In this document: one piece after another, positions 36,729 through 43,733 of the stretch
Layout: each line of letters opens with the position of its first letter
Numbering within the stretch: position 1 is the first letter of the stretch
From: JBFLYC01 sp040756735
Lineage (GTDB): Bacteria; Bacillota; DSM-16504; Desulfitibacterales; Desulfitibacteraceae
Assembly: GCA_040756735.1 (NCBI GenBank)
Contig: JBFLYC010000002.1
Coordinates: 62,001-126,000, forward strand
Length of the DNA: 64,000 nt
Direction: 5' to 3'
Program-made: the position numbers and the translations under genes
Notes under the pieces: generated by a model
What the model was told of the DNA's origin: nothing
Databases searched by the model: none
Seen by the model: only the letters and a program-made list of their open reading frames with translations

Positions 36729-36848
36729 TTACTGGTACAGAGGTTTGAAGTTGTCTTTGTGGCTGATTATTTTGCCAATCTTCGCACTTACTGAAGTTGT
36801 ACTTTTTTCAACTGAACCGGTTGGTTGAGCCTTTCCATACTTGACCAT
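36729..36848 (-). CDS. Orphan 39-residue basic protein under a sigma-54-type promoter
   Basis: Forty codons including TAA, read leftwards. The protein begins MVKYGKAQPTGSVEK and ends DNFKPLYQ; it has seven Lys, one Glu, one Asp, no Cys and no membrane segment, and a Ser/Thr-rich middle. I do not recognise a family. It looks real because AAAGGGAGTG lies 6-8 bases before the ATG, a strong terminator follows 13 bases after the stop, and a close match to the -24/-12 consensus (36912-36927) lies about 65 bases upstream. Its neighbour is the hydrogenase-like sigma-54 activator, so it is a candidate target of that regulator. Confidence 0.68.
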   Translation of the reverse strand: MVKYGKAQPTGSVEKSTTSVSAKIGKIISHKDNFKPLYQ

Positions 36849-36911
36849 GTCACACACTCCCTTTATATGATTAAAGAATTACCTGAAAAAGACTTTGTGC
36901 TTTATTTAACA

Positions 36912-36927
36912 AGCAAAAACCATGCCA
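36912..36927 (-). promoter_or_regulatory. Sigma-54 (-24/-12) promoter, leftward
   Basis: On the minus strand TGGCATGGTTTTTGCT matches 11 of 12 fixed positions of TGGCACGN4TTGCW, with exactly 10 bases between the GG and GC. Transcription would begin near 36901 and read the 39-codon gene. Confidence 0.72.
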
Positions 36928-37031
36928 CATATTTCACAAAGAGCAATCATTGTAGAATCGTGCGGGGGCGTGGGTTTTATTTCTAACCAGATGGTTGTGA
37001 GCAAGTTTTGTCAGTATAAAAGTACAAAAAA

Positions 37032-37049
37032 TTGGACGGATGAGTCCAA
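37032..37049. promoter_or_regulatory. Perfect 18-bp dyad midway between two sigma-54 promoters (candidate enhancer site)
   Basis: TTGGACGGATGAGTCCAA: six-base perfect inverted arms with a six-base spacer. Its centre is about 114 bases from the leftward -24 element and about 116 bases from the rightward one. Additional half-sites TGGACT (37055), GTCCA (37112) and TGAGTCCA (37121, identical to part of the dyad) lie to the right. Enhancer-binding proteins with Fis-type HTH bind such dyads at this distance; binding by the 34275 protein is inference. Confidence 0.6.
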
Positions 37050-37154
37050 ATAAATGGACTATTCTTGGATAATTATTTATTATTAAAACATGGTCATATT
37101 GCTACGGCCCTGTCCATGCTTGAGTCCAGCATCCTATTCAGGCGGCTGTATGTG

Positions 37155-37170
37155 CGGCACGGTTTTTGCA
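37155..37170 (+). promoter_or_regulatory. Sigma-54 (-24/-12) promoter, rightward
   Basis: CGGCACGGTTTTTGCA matches 11 of 12 fixed positions of the consensus with correct GG-N10-GC spacing (37156-37157 and 37168-37169). Start near 37181. No convincing gene follows before the terminator at 37347; murJ starts at 37534. Confidence 0.65.
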
Positions 37171-37227
37171 ATAAGATTATTACAGCGTGGTACATGGAGT
37201 TCTATGGGAGCCGTCTGTCTTAATCCA

Positions 37228-37342
37228 TAGAAAGCTAACAAGGTCAGGGACACACCAAATAAGGTTAGGGGACACTCCTCTTTCAGAGAAATGTCCCCAA
37301 CTTATGCGTAAACGCTTGGTTAGGAGGAATGTCCCCAACTTG
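37228..37342 (+). repeat. AGGGGACACACC / GGAATGTCCCCAAC repeats upstream of murJ
   Basis: Two GGTCAGGGACACACCAAATAAGG-type units, then AGAAATGTCCCCAACTTATG and GCGTAAACGCTTGGTTAGGAGGAATGTCCCC. Same family as 49981-50625. It lies inside the transcript predicted from the rightward sigma-54 promoter. Confidence 0.75.
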
Positions 37343-37346
37343 TATT

Positions 37347-37371
37347 TAGGGGGTCTTACCCCTTTTTTTTT
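37347..37371 (+). terminator. Intrinsic terminator upstream of murJ
   Basis: TAGGGGG-TCTT-ACCCC followed by nine T. With the promoter at 37155 it would define a transcript of about 190 nt. Confidence 0.7.
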
Positions 37372-37533
37372 GTGCAAAATAGAAATTGATGGAACTTTAT
37401 GTGAAATTGTTGCGTCTAACTAAAGTATGGCAAGTGTTTCTTGCTTCCTGCCGCAAAGTTACTTATAATAATGCCGAGTGTTATTTTTTTAAAGTCCTGA
37501 GCAGCATTGCTGCAGGAAAGGAATTATTCAAAG

Positions 37534-39099
37534 ATGGATAAGGAAGCATCCCTAAGTACTAAAGTAGCCAAAGCTGCAGGTATTGTACTACTCATGAATC
37601 TACTAAGCAGGTTCCTTGGTTTTGTACGGGACGCTGTGATTGCTAAAGAATTTGGTGCAAGTGGGGCAACAGACGCTTATTTGGTAGCGTACACACTCCC
37701 CTATGCTCTCCAGGCTGTTTTGGGGATGGCTTTTGTATCCGTGATAGTTCCCTTGATAACTGCATACCTGGTGAAAGGTGAGAAGCAGGAAGCCTGGAAA
37801 ATTACCAGCATATTATTTAATTGGACAGCGGTTATTTTGACTTTGCTCACCCTGTTGGGAATTGCCCTGGCGCCTTTATTAATCAGCCTCTTGGCTCCCG
37901 GGTTTGAACCTGAGACCTATAAGCTTACAGTGTCCTTGACCCGGATTATCTTTCCTTCGATAATCTTTATGGGTACAGGCATGTTAATTACAGGGGTGCT
38001 CAATGCCAGCGGTGTGTTTGCCATTCCTGCTTTTGCCCCAGGTCTCGCTAATATTGTTGTCATCCTATCGGTGATCATTTTTGCAGAACAGTTTAGGGTG
38101 CAGGGTTTAGCAGCAGGTACACTGGCTTCCTTTGTTGCATTCTTTTTGATCCAGGTCCCTTATCTTAAAAAACTGGGTTTCAAGTGGAAATGGGATTGGA
38201 ACAAGGGGCATCCGGCAGTAAAAAAGGCTGGAGCAGTCCTTTTTCCTATCACTTTTAGTATAGCCATTAACCAGATCTACCTGGCTGTTAACCGCATCTT
38301 TGCTTCGGGGTTGGAACCGGGCAGCATCACTGCCTTGGACTTTGCATATAGGCTGATGGCTTTGCCTTTAGGGATATTTGTGGCGGCGATTGCAACTGCC
38401 ATTTTCCCTGCTTTTTCCCGTTATGCAGCTCAGGATGACAAGGCGGGACTTGCCAATTCACTTGTTTCCGGCATGGCCATGGTTTCGCTTATTGCCATTC
38501 CTTCAGCGGCAGGCTTGATGGCCCTTAGAGAACCGTTAATTCAGGCGGTCTTTCAGCGAGGCGCCTTTGATGCCTATGCAACGGAAAGGACTGCAGTGGC
38601 CCTCTGGTATTTTTCCCTTGGACTTTGGGCAGTTGGAGCCAACACTGTGGTAACCAGAGCATATTATGCCATGAATAATATCAAAACCCCATTGGCACTG
38701 GGACTGTTTTCTGCAGCTTTAAACGTATTATTCAGTATAATGCTTATGCCGTATCTGGGCCATGGTGGGCTGGCCCTGGCAAACTCTCTGTCAGCCCTGG
38801 TTAATATTGTTTTACTTTTTGTGTTTTTAGGCAAACATCTGCCGCAGATGAGTGTAAGCAAGCTGCTTGTTCCCATTGTAAAGGCTGTGTTTGCTGCAGG
38901 GTTAATGGGGTTAGCTGTGAATCTGGCACTGCCGTATACTGCTGCCCTGGCCGGCAGCCTCAAGATATTTGGTTTTTTGGCCCTGGTCAGCCAGTTGGCG
39001 GTACTTACCATTTTGGGAGGAGGGCTTTATGCTCTTTTGCTCATATTTTTAAAGACCAATGAGCTGCAGATGATTAAAAGGGCATTATTTCGGAAATGA
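37534..39099 (+). CDS. murJ: Lipid II flippase MurJ (MviN family)
   Basis: 521-residue integral membrane protein of the MOP superfamily with about 14 hydrophobic helices; flips lipid-linked peptidoglycan precursors. The family's N-terminal signature is clear: NLLSRFLGFVRDAVIAKEFG (about 23-42) and ATDAYLVAYTLPY. Later segments such as TALDFAYRLMALPLGIFVAA and TRAYYAMNNIKTP are also typical. ATG 37534 is chosen because family members start close to this point and AGGAAAGGAA lies 10 bases upstream; an in-frame TTG at 37507 exists. First of several envelope genes. Confidence 0.93.
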   Translation: MDKEASLSTKVAKAAGIVLLMNLLSRFLGFVRDAVIAKEFGASGATDAYLVAYTLPYALQAVLGMAFVSVIVPLITAYLVKGEKQEAWKITSILFNWTAVILTLLTLLGIALAPLLISLLAPGFEPETYKLTVSLTRIIFPSIIFMGTGMLITGVLNASGVFAIPAFAPGLANIVVILSVIIFAEQFRVQGLAAGTLASFVAFFLIQVPYLKKLGFKWKWDWNKGHPAVKKAGAVLFPITFSIAINQIYLAVNRIFASGLEPGSITALDFAYRLMALPLGIFVAAIATAIFPAFSRYAAQDDKAGLANSLVSGMAMVSLIAIPSAAGLMALREPLIQAVFQRGAFDAYATERTAVALWYFSLGLWAVGANTVVTRAYYAMNNIKTPLALGLFSAALNVLFSIMLMPYLGHGGLALANSLSALVNIVLLFVFLGKHLPQMSVSKLLVPIVKAVFAAGLMGLAVNLALPYTAALAGSLKIFGFLALVSQLAVLTILGGGLYALLLIFLKTNELQMIKRALFRK

Positions 39100-39152
39100 T
39101 TTGTAAAAAAATAACATTCTAATCTCTATAGAGGCCTGAAGGATTTGTCCAT

Positions 39153-39620
39153 ATGTCTGCAGAAGTATTTATACTTGATAAAGGATGTGATACCTTGTTA
39201 GATATCAAGGAAATTCAAGAAATTATCCCACACCGCTACCCTTTCTTACTGGTTGATAGGATCATCGAGTTAGAGGAAGGGAAAAAAGCTGTTGGTATTA
39301 AAAATTTATCCATGAATGAGGCTTTTTTTCAAGGGCACTTTCCGGGGCACCCTGTTATGCCAGGGGTATTAATTATTGAAGCTTTGGCCCAGGTTGGCGC
39401 TGTTGCCGTGCTAAAAATGCCAAAGTTTGCAGGAAAAATTGCCTTATTTGCTGCTCTGGACAATGTTCGTTTCAGGAGGCAGGTAGTGCCTGGGGACCAG
39501 CTGAGGTTGGAAATGGAGCTCACCAAATTAAAGGGTCCTGTAGGTAAAGGCCTTGGGAAAGCGTATGTTGGTGAAGAGCTTGCTGCTGAAGGCGAATTTA
39601 CTTTTATGATCGGTAGTTGA
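39153..39620 (+). CDS. fabZ: 3-hydroxyacyl-[ACP] dehydratase FabZ
   Basis: Hot-dog fold dehydratase of fatty acid synthesis. Catalytic region FFQGHFPGHPVMPGVLIIEA with the active-site His (about residue 63) and Glu (about 77), preceded by EIIPHRYPFLLVDRI. The annotated ATG 39153 gives 155 residues; an in-frame TTG 39195 with AAAGGATG upstream would give a 141-residue protein starting MLDIKEIQEIIPHRYP, which fits the family length better. Both starts have acceptable ribosome sites. It lies between murJ and a sugar-phosphate transferase, so lipid and envelope synthesis are grouped here. Confidence 0.93.
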   Translation: MSAEVFILDKGCDTLLDIKEIQEIIPHRYPFLLVDRIIELEEGKKAVGIKNLSMNEAFFQGHFPGHPVMPGVLIIEALAQVGAVAVLKMPKFAGKIALFAALDNVRFRRQVVPGDQLRLEMELTKLKGPVGKGLGKAYVGEELAAEGEFTFMIGS

Positions 39621-39684
39621 TAAGATTAACAATATTTGGTATAATTGATATGTTGTCCAGTTATGGTAGGGGAGGAGTAAGGAG

Positions 39685-40728
39685 ATGTTTCAGGTAGTTT
39701 TGCCTGTAGCTGTTGCTTTTCTTGCAGCTTTTTTTGCTACACCACTGGTTCTAAAGATCGCAAAAAAAATAGGGGCTGTAGATGTTCCAAGTGATAGAAA
39801 GGTTCACTCTAGTGTCATGCCAAGGATGGGCGGTTTGGCCATTTATTTTGGCTTTACTGCTGCAATTGTATTTACCCAGCCCTTGAGCATGAAAATAGTC
39901 GGACTGCTTTTAGGATGCACAATCATTATTCTCCTTGGTTTGCTGGATGATATCAAGGGCGTGTCACCCAAGGCCAAGCTGCTTGGACAAAGCATTGCTG
40001 CCCTGGTGGTTGTGTTTTTCGGCATAAGGGTTGAATTTCTTACTAATCCCTTTGCAGATATTCTTTCATTAGGTATATTGGCCATACCTTTTACTGTTTT
40101 ATGGATTGTTGGCGTTACAAATGCCATTAATTTAATAGACGGATTGGATGGACTGGCGGCAGGCACTTCAGGAATTGCTGCGGTTACCATTGCAATTGTG
40201 GCTTGGATGGAGGGACATGCGGCTGTTGCCATGCTTTCGCTTGTTTTAGCAGGAGCTGTTTTTGGATTTCTGCCCTTTAACTTTAATCCAGCCAGAATCT
40301 TTATGGGTGACACGGGTTCCATGTTTTTAGGATATAGTTTATCGGTTTTAGCTGTTATAGGTTTAACCAAGAGCGCTACAATAATTTCTATCTTTATTCC
40401 AATAATTATCTTGGGATTGCCAATTTTTGATACTGCTTTTGCCATTATCCGGAGGATAGTCAATGGTTCTCCCATATTTCAGGCGGATAAAGAACACCTG
40501 CACCACCAGCTTCTGGATATAGGAATGACGCATAAGCAGGTTGTGCTGATTATGTATGGAGTTAGCTTATGCTTGGGCAGCAGCGCCATTTTAATGTCCA
40601 TATTGGCTCCTGACCAGGCCGTAATTATACTTGTCAGCCTGGCTGTATTGGTATTGATAGGTATCAACCATTTAAGCATTGGTTCTGTTGCCAAAAGGCG
40701 GCAGAAAGTCAAGGATTTCAGCGGATAA
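39685..40728 (+). CDS. Undecaprenyl-phosphate GlcNAc-1-phosphate transferase (TagO/WecA-like)
   Basis: 347-residue membrane enzyme of the MraY/WecA family with about 10-11 helices, which starts synthesis of teichoic-acid-like or secondary wall polymers on the lipid carrier. Conserved motifs: RKVHSSVMPRMGGLAIY (about 33-49), the Asp pair LGLLDDIKGVSPKAKLLGQ (about 87-105), NAINLIDGLDGLAAG (about 148-162), the catalytic NPARIFMGDTGSMFLGY (about 203-219) and DKEHLHHQLLDIG (about 268-280). GAGGAGTAAGGAG precedes ATG 39685. It may feed the polymer that CsaB pyruvylates. Confidence 0.92.
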   Translation: MFQVVLPVAVAFLAAFFATPLVLKIAKKIGAVDVPSDRKVHSSVMPRMGGLAIYFGFTAAIVFTQPLSMKIVGLLLGCTIIILLGLLDDIKGVSPKAKLLGQSIAALVVVFFGIRVEFLTNPFADILSLGILAIPFTVLWIVGVTNAINLIDGLDGLAAGTSGIAAVTIAIVAWMEGHAAVAMLSLVLAGAVFGFLPFNFNPARIFMGDTGSMFLGYSLSVLAVIGLTKSATIISIFIPIIILGLPIFDTAFAIIRRIVNGSPIFQADKEHLHHQLLDIGMTHKQVVLIMYGVSLCLGSSAILMSILAPDQAVIILVSLAVLVLIGINHLSIGSVAKRRQKVKDFSG

Positions 40729-40751
40729 GTCTGTCATAGGGAGGGAAAACC

Positions 40752-41363
40752 GTGAGGTATTTTAAGCTGTGGGTTGGTATTGCCATGATTGCTGCCCTGG
40801 CCTTGGGGATTACTCTAGGTAATTATGTTATTGCAGGAGGCAGCAGTCTCATCCCGGGGTCTGAAAGTAATCCCCTGGTATCAGAAAGTTATATTACCCA
40901 GGTAGTAGAGGAAAAAACGGCTTCGCTGGAATACAAAATATTTGAGATGGACAAGCAAATAGCAGCTTTGACCGACACAGTTGCAGCACTAGAGGCACAG
41001 CTTGGTAAAATTGCGGCTTCCGGACAGAGAACCCCAAGCCAGTCAACAAGTACAAGCAGCCAGTCATCCTCAGGTACTGGGAGTACAGCTGGTTCGAGCA
41101 GTTCTTCCACTTCAAGCGGTCAAACTGGTACAGGTACTGGCAGCGGTTCATCTTCACAATCCGGGGCAGTCCAGCAAACCACTATGGAAGTTGTTCCAGA
41201 AAGCGGGGTTAATGTACGTACCGGTCCAGGGATAAGCTACAGTATTGTGGCCAGTTTGTCAAAGGGAACCAAGGTGACGGTGATTTCTCAATCAGGGGAG
41301 TGGTATGAGATAAAACTTGATGGAAATAAATCAGGTTGGGTAAGTGGTCAATACTTAAAGTAA
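40752..41363 (+). CDS. Membrane-anchored SH3b-domain protein
   Basis: 203 residues. N-terminal membrane helix (about 5-28), a short coiled coil (about 52-90, ending near ALEAQLGKI), a low-complexity Ser/Thr/Gly/Gln linker (about 95-137) and a C-terminal bacterial SH3 domain (about 141-203; GVNVRTGPGISYSIVASL and GWVSGQYLK). Such domains bind peptidoglycan. No enzymatic domain, so probably a wall-binding or structural protein. GTG 40752 with AGGGAGGG upstream. A long bidirectional hairpin follows (41444-41480). Confidence 0.85.
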   Translation: MRYFKLWVGIAMIAALALGITLGNYVIAGGSSLIPGSESNPLVSESYITQVVEEKTASLEYKIFEMDKQIAALTDTVAALEAQLGKIAASGQRTPSQSTSTSSQSSSGTGSTAGSSSSSTSSGQTGTGTGSGSSSQSGAVQQTTMEVVPESGVNVRTGPGISYSIVASLSKGTKVTVISQSGEWYEIKLDGNKSGWVSGQYLK

Positions 41364-41373
41364 ATAATAATGA

Positions 41374-41417
41374 TGAGGAATGTCCCCAAACTTAGAGGAA
41401 TGTTCCCAAACTTATAA
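41374..41417 (+). repeat. GAGGAATGTCCCCAAACTTA repeats (two units)
   Basis: Two 22-base units differing at one base, members of the TGTCCCCAAC family. Confidence 0.65.
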
Positions 41418-41443
41418 GCCTAGCATATTTACATATTGAAATA

Positions 41444-41480
41444 CAATAATAAGGCAGCGTAACAGGCTGCCTTATTATTG
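41444..41480. terminator. Bidirectional intrinsic terminator
   Basis: Perfect 15-bp stem CAATAATAAGGCAGC (41444-41458) / GCTGCCTTATTATTG (41466-41480) with a 7-base loop. The AT-rich outer stem supplies the U-tract-like part in both directions. Confidence 0.8.
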
Positions 41481-41564
41481 TAGTATTAGTTATAATTTAA
41501 TAATACTGTGGGTATATTAATTGGAAGTGACGACCAGTGATTAGATAGGGGGAGTATATTTATA

Positions 41565-42980
41565 ATGAAAACCGTTAAATTTGGAACTGATGGCTGGAGG
41601 GCCATCATGGCAAGAGAGTTTACCTTTGACAATTTGCGCCTGGTTGTACAGGCAGTCGCAAGTTATTTAGTAGAAGAGGGCAGAAACGGCAAGGTCGTGG
41701 TGGGATATGACCAGAGATTTTTATCAGATAAGTTTGCTGTTGAAGCCGCAGAAGTATTAGCTGGAAATGGCATACATGTGCTTTTAAATGATAAGCCTAC
41801 CCCAACTCCTACAACAGCCTTTGCCATAAAAGAATATGGAGCGGAAGGGGCCCTGATGATAACAGCCAGCCATAATCCACCGGAGTATAATGGGATAAAG
41901 TTTATTCCTTATTATGCTGGTCCGGCCACGCCGGATATTACAGACGGTATTGAGCTTAAACTCCACAACTTGACCTTTGAACAGGTTAAAGTTCTGCCCA
42001 GGAAGCAGGCAGAAGCCGAAGGTTTGTTGGAACTTATTAACCCCATTAAGCCGTATTTAGCTCACTTGCACAACCTTATTAATTGGGAATATGTGAATAA
42101 AACACCAACAAAGGTCATTGTAGATCCCATGTTTGGGGCAGGTATTGGCTATCTGGACCAATTTCTTTGCACAAGCTGCTGTGCGGTAAATACAATTCAT
42201 GGAAGCTGCGATCCGTTATTTGGCGGGGGTATGCCTGAACCAATGGGCTCAAGCCTGCAAGAACTGGTGCAAAAAGTTAAGGAATCAGGAGCATATTTAG
42301 GCCTGGCCCTGGATGGTGATGCTGATCGTTTTGGAGCCGTTGATGGGGATGGAACTTATTATAGTCCAAACCAAATACTATCGCTGCTTTTGCATCATTT
42401 GATTGTGAACAGGGGTTGGTCAGGTCCTGTAGCCAGAACTGTTGCAACTACGCACCTGTTGGATAAAATTTGTGAGCATCACAACCTGAGAGTATTTGAA
42501 ACACCTGTGGGTTTTAAATATATTGCACAGCATTTGCTCCATAATGACTGTATTTTGGGTGGCGAGGAAAGCGGCGGCTTGAGCATACGCGGGCACATTC
42601 CGGAAAAAGACGGTATTCTAGCCTGCTTGCTGATTATCGAAATGGTGGGTTATTCCGGCAAATCCCTTGGCCAGCTTATGCAGGAGTTGTACAACAGGTA
42701 TGGCAAATTAATTAGTGAGCGTTTAGATGTCCATGTTGAACCTGCTTACAAACCTGTGATTCTGGCTGCTCTTAAGGAGTATGCACCTGTTAAATTAAAC
42801 GGGCAGCCGGTGATAGAGAGGATAACTGTTGACGGTACCAAGCTGAAAATGGCAAATGGCAGCTGGGTACTTATCCGCCCTTCGGGCACTGAACCTCTCT
42901 TTAGAATTTATGTTGAGGCGGGCTGTAGGGAGGAGCTGAAAAGACTTCAAGATGAAGTGAAGGGGGACTTAGGTATATAA
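41565..42980 (+). CDS. Phosphoglucomutase/phosphomannomutase family protein
   Basis: 471-residue alpha-D-phosphohexomutase. Four diagnostic loops: catalytic serine ITASHNPPEYNG (about 102-113), metal site ALDGDADRFGA (about 249-259), sugar-binding GGEESGGLSIRG (about 331-342) and phosphate-binding RPSGTEPLFRIY (about 443-454). Interconverts hexose 1- and 6-phosphates, feeding nucleotide sugars for wall polymers. Exact sugar not predictable. Monocistronic by its surroundings; its last 12 bases overlap a small convergent gene. Confidence 0.92.
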   Translation: MKTVKFGTDGWRAIMAREFTFDNLRLVVQAVASYLVEEGRNGKVVVGYDQRFLSDKFAVEAAEVLAGNGIHVLLNDKPTPTPTTAFAIKEYGAEGALMITASHNPPEYNGIKFIPYYAGPATPDITDGIELKLHNLTFEQVKVLPRKQAEAEGLLELINPIKPYLAHLHNLINWEYVNKTPTKVIVDPMFGAGIGYLDQFLCTSCCAVNTIHGSCDPLFGGGMPEPMGSSLQELVQKVKESGAYLGLALDGDADRFGAVDGDGTYYSPNQILSLLLHHLIVNRGWSGPVARTVATTHLLDKICEHHNLRVFETPVGFKYIAQHLLHNDCILGGEESGGLSIRGHIPEKDGILACLLIIEMVGYSGKSLGQLMQELYNRYGKLISERLDVHVEPAYKPVILAALKEYAPVKLNGQPVIERITVDGTKLKMANGSWVLIRPSGTEPLFRIYVEAGCREELKRLQDEVKGDLGI

Positions 42981-43124
42981 TTGTTCTAATTCAGCATCAG
43001 GCATTTCCCTGTAACACCGGGCGCAAAGGTCGCCACGATTTGTTGAAACCGGAGCAAGCTCCAGATCGTCTTGGAGTCTAAAAGAAGCTCCACATCTTAT
43101 ACAATTTTCTTGTCCTTGAGGCAT
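42969..43124 (-). CDS. Small zinc-ribbon-like protein (51 residues)
   Basis: Two CxxC pairs, CIRCG (about 8-12) and CARCY (about 34-38), typical of a zinc ribbon of unknown function. The leftward frame is open from 43190, but AAGGTGGTG seven bases before ATG 43124 marks the best start. It converges with and overlaps the end of the phosphohexomutase gene by 12 bases. Not assignable to a named family. Confidence 0.6.
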   Translation of the reverse strand: MPQGQENCIRCGASFRLQDDLELAPVSTNRGDLCARCYREMPDAELEQLYT

Positions 43125-43252
43125 CTTGCTGCACCACCTTAATATTTTTTCTTTCATTATTAATTCCATAAATTTTTTACATTTATACACAAAGATTCAA
43201 TTAACCCTTTAGCACATCCCTGCATAGAATGAAGCATTGGAGGGGGTATGGT

Positions 43253-43687
43253 ATGGGGTTTTATTTTTGGCTGGCTCTATTTCTTGTTCTTTGTTTAATC
43301 ATTTTTATTTTCTACGTGCGCAATTGTTACTCACAAGAATACTCCTGTGCTGTTCTGCTAATTACCCACAACTGCGCTGACATTTGCGAGGGAGTAGTAA
43401 AAGAAGCTGTAAAGCAAGTTGCAAGTATCGAGGACTGTGCCTTTTTGATCATTGATAGAAATTCAACTGATGAAACTTTTGAAATTTTGAAAAGACTTTC
43501 ATTAAAGTACAAGTTTGAACTTCTCAAAGGCCCAGAAGATGAGTTCAGCGCTATGATGCATGCCAAAAATATTTTCGGAAACAATTGCGTACTCCTCCTC
43601 ATTGATGAAAAAACCAGTTTTTCCAAGGCAAAAATCCGCCTGGCCGCAATCCGACACTCCTTTACATATTCCACCCTTTTTCATTGA
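43253..43687 (+). CDS. Membrane-anchored protein resembling a truncated glycosyltransferase
   Basis: 144 residues: one N-terminal helix (about 2-22), then a region with IIDRNSTDETFEILKRL (about 72-88) recalling the start of a GT2 fold (D-x-S-T-D-E), but the protein ends before a catalytic domain could be complete and the DxD motif is absent. ATG 43253 with GGAGGGGG upstream is chosen over the in-frame ATG 43229. Upstream of comFA by 46 bases, so may share its transcript. Function unknown; it could be a remnant. Confidence 0.55.
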   Translation: MGFYFWLALFLVLCLIIFIFYVRNCYSQEYSCAVLLITHNCADICEGVVKEAVKQVASIEDCAFLIIDRNSTDETFEILKRLSLKYKFELLKGPEDEFSAMMHAKNIFGNNCVLLLIDEKTSFSKAKIRLAAIRHSFTYSTLFH

Positions 43688-43733
43688 AGGATTGTTTAAG
43701 AATTTATAGAAAATAATACCAGGGGTGATGTCA

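Noticed and set aside
37187..37423. 78-codon plus-strand frame downstream of the rightward sigma-54 promoter
   Set aside because: It runs through repeats and a terminator, has no ribosome site at GTG 37187 and gives no recognisable protein.
39843..40475. 210-codon minus-strand frame inside the TagO/WecA-like gene
   Set aside because: Shadow of a hydrophobic membrane protein read in reverse; no independent coding evidence.
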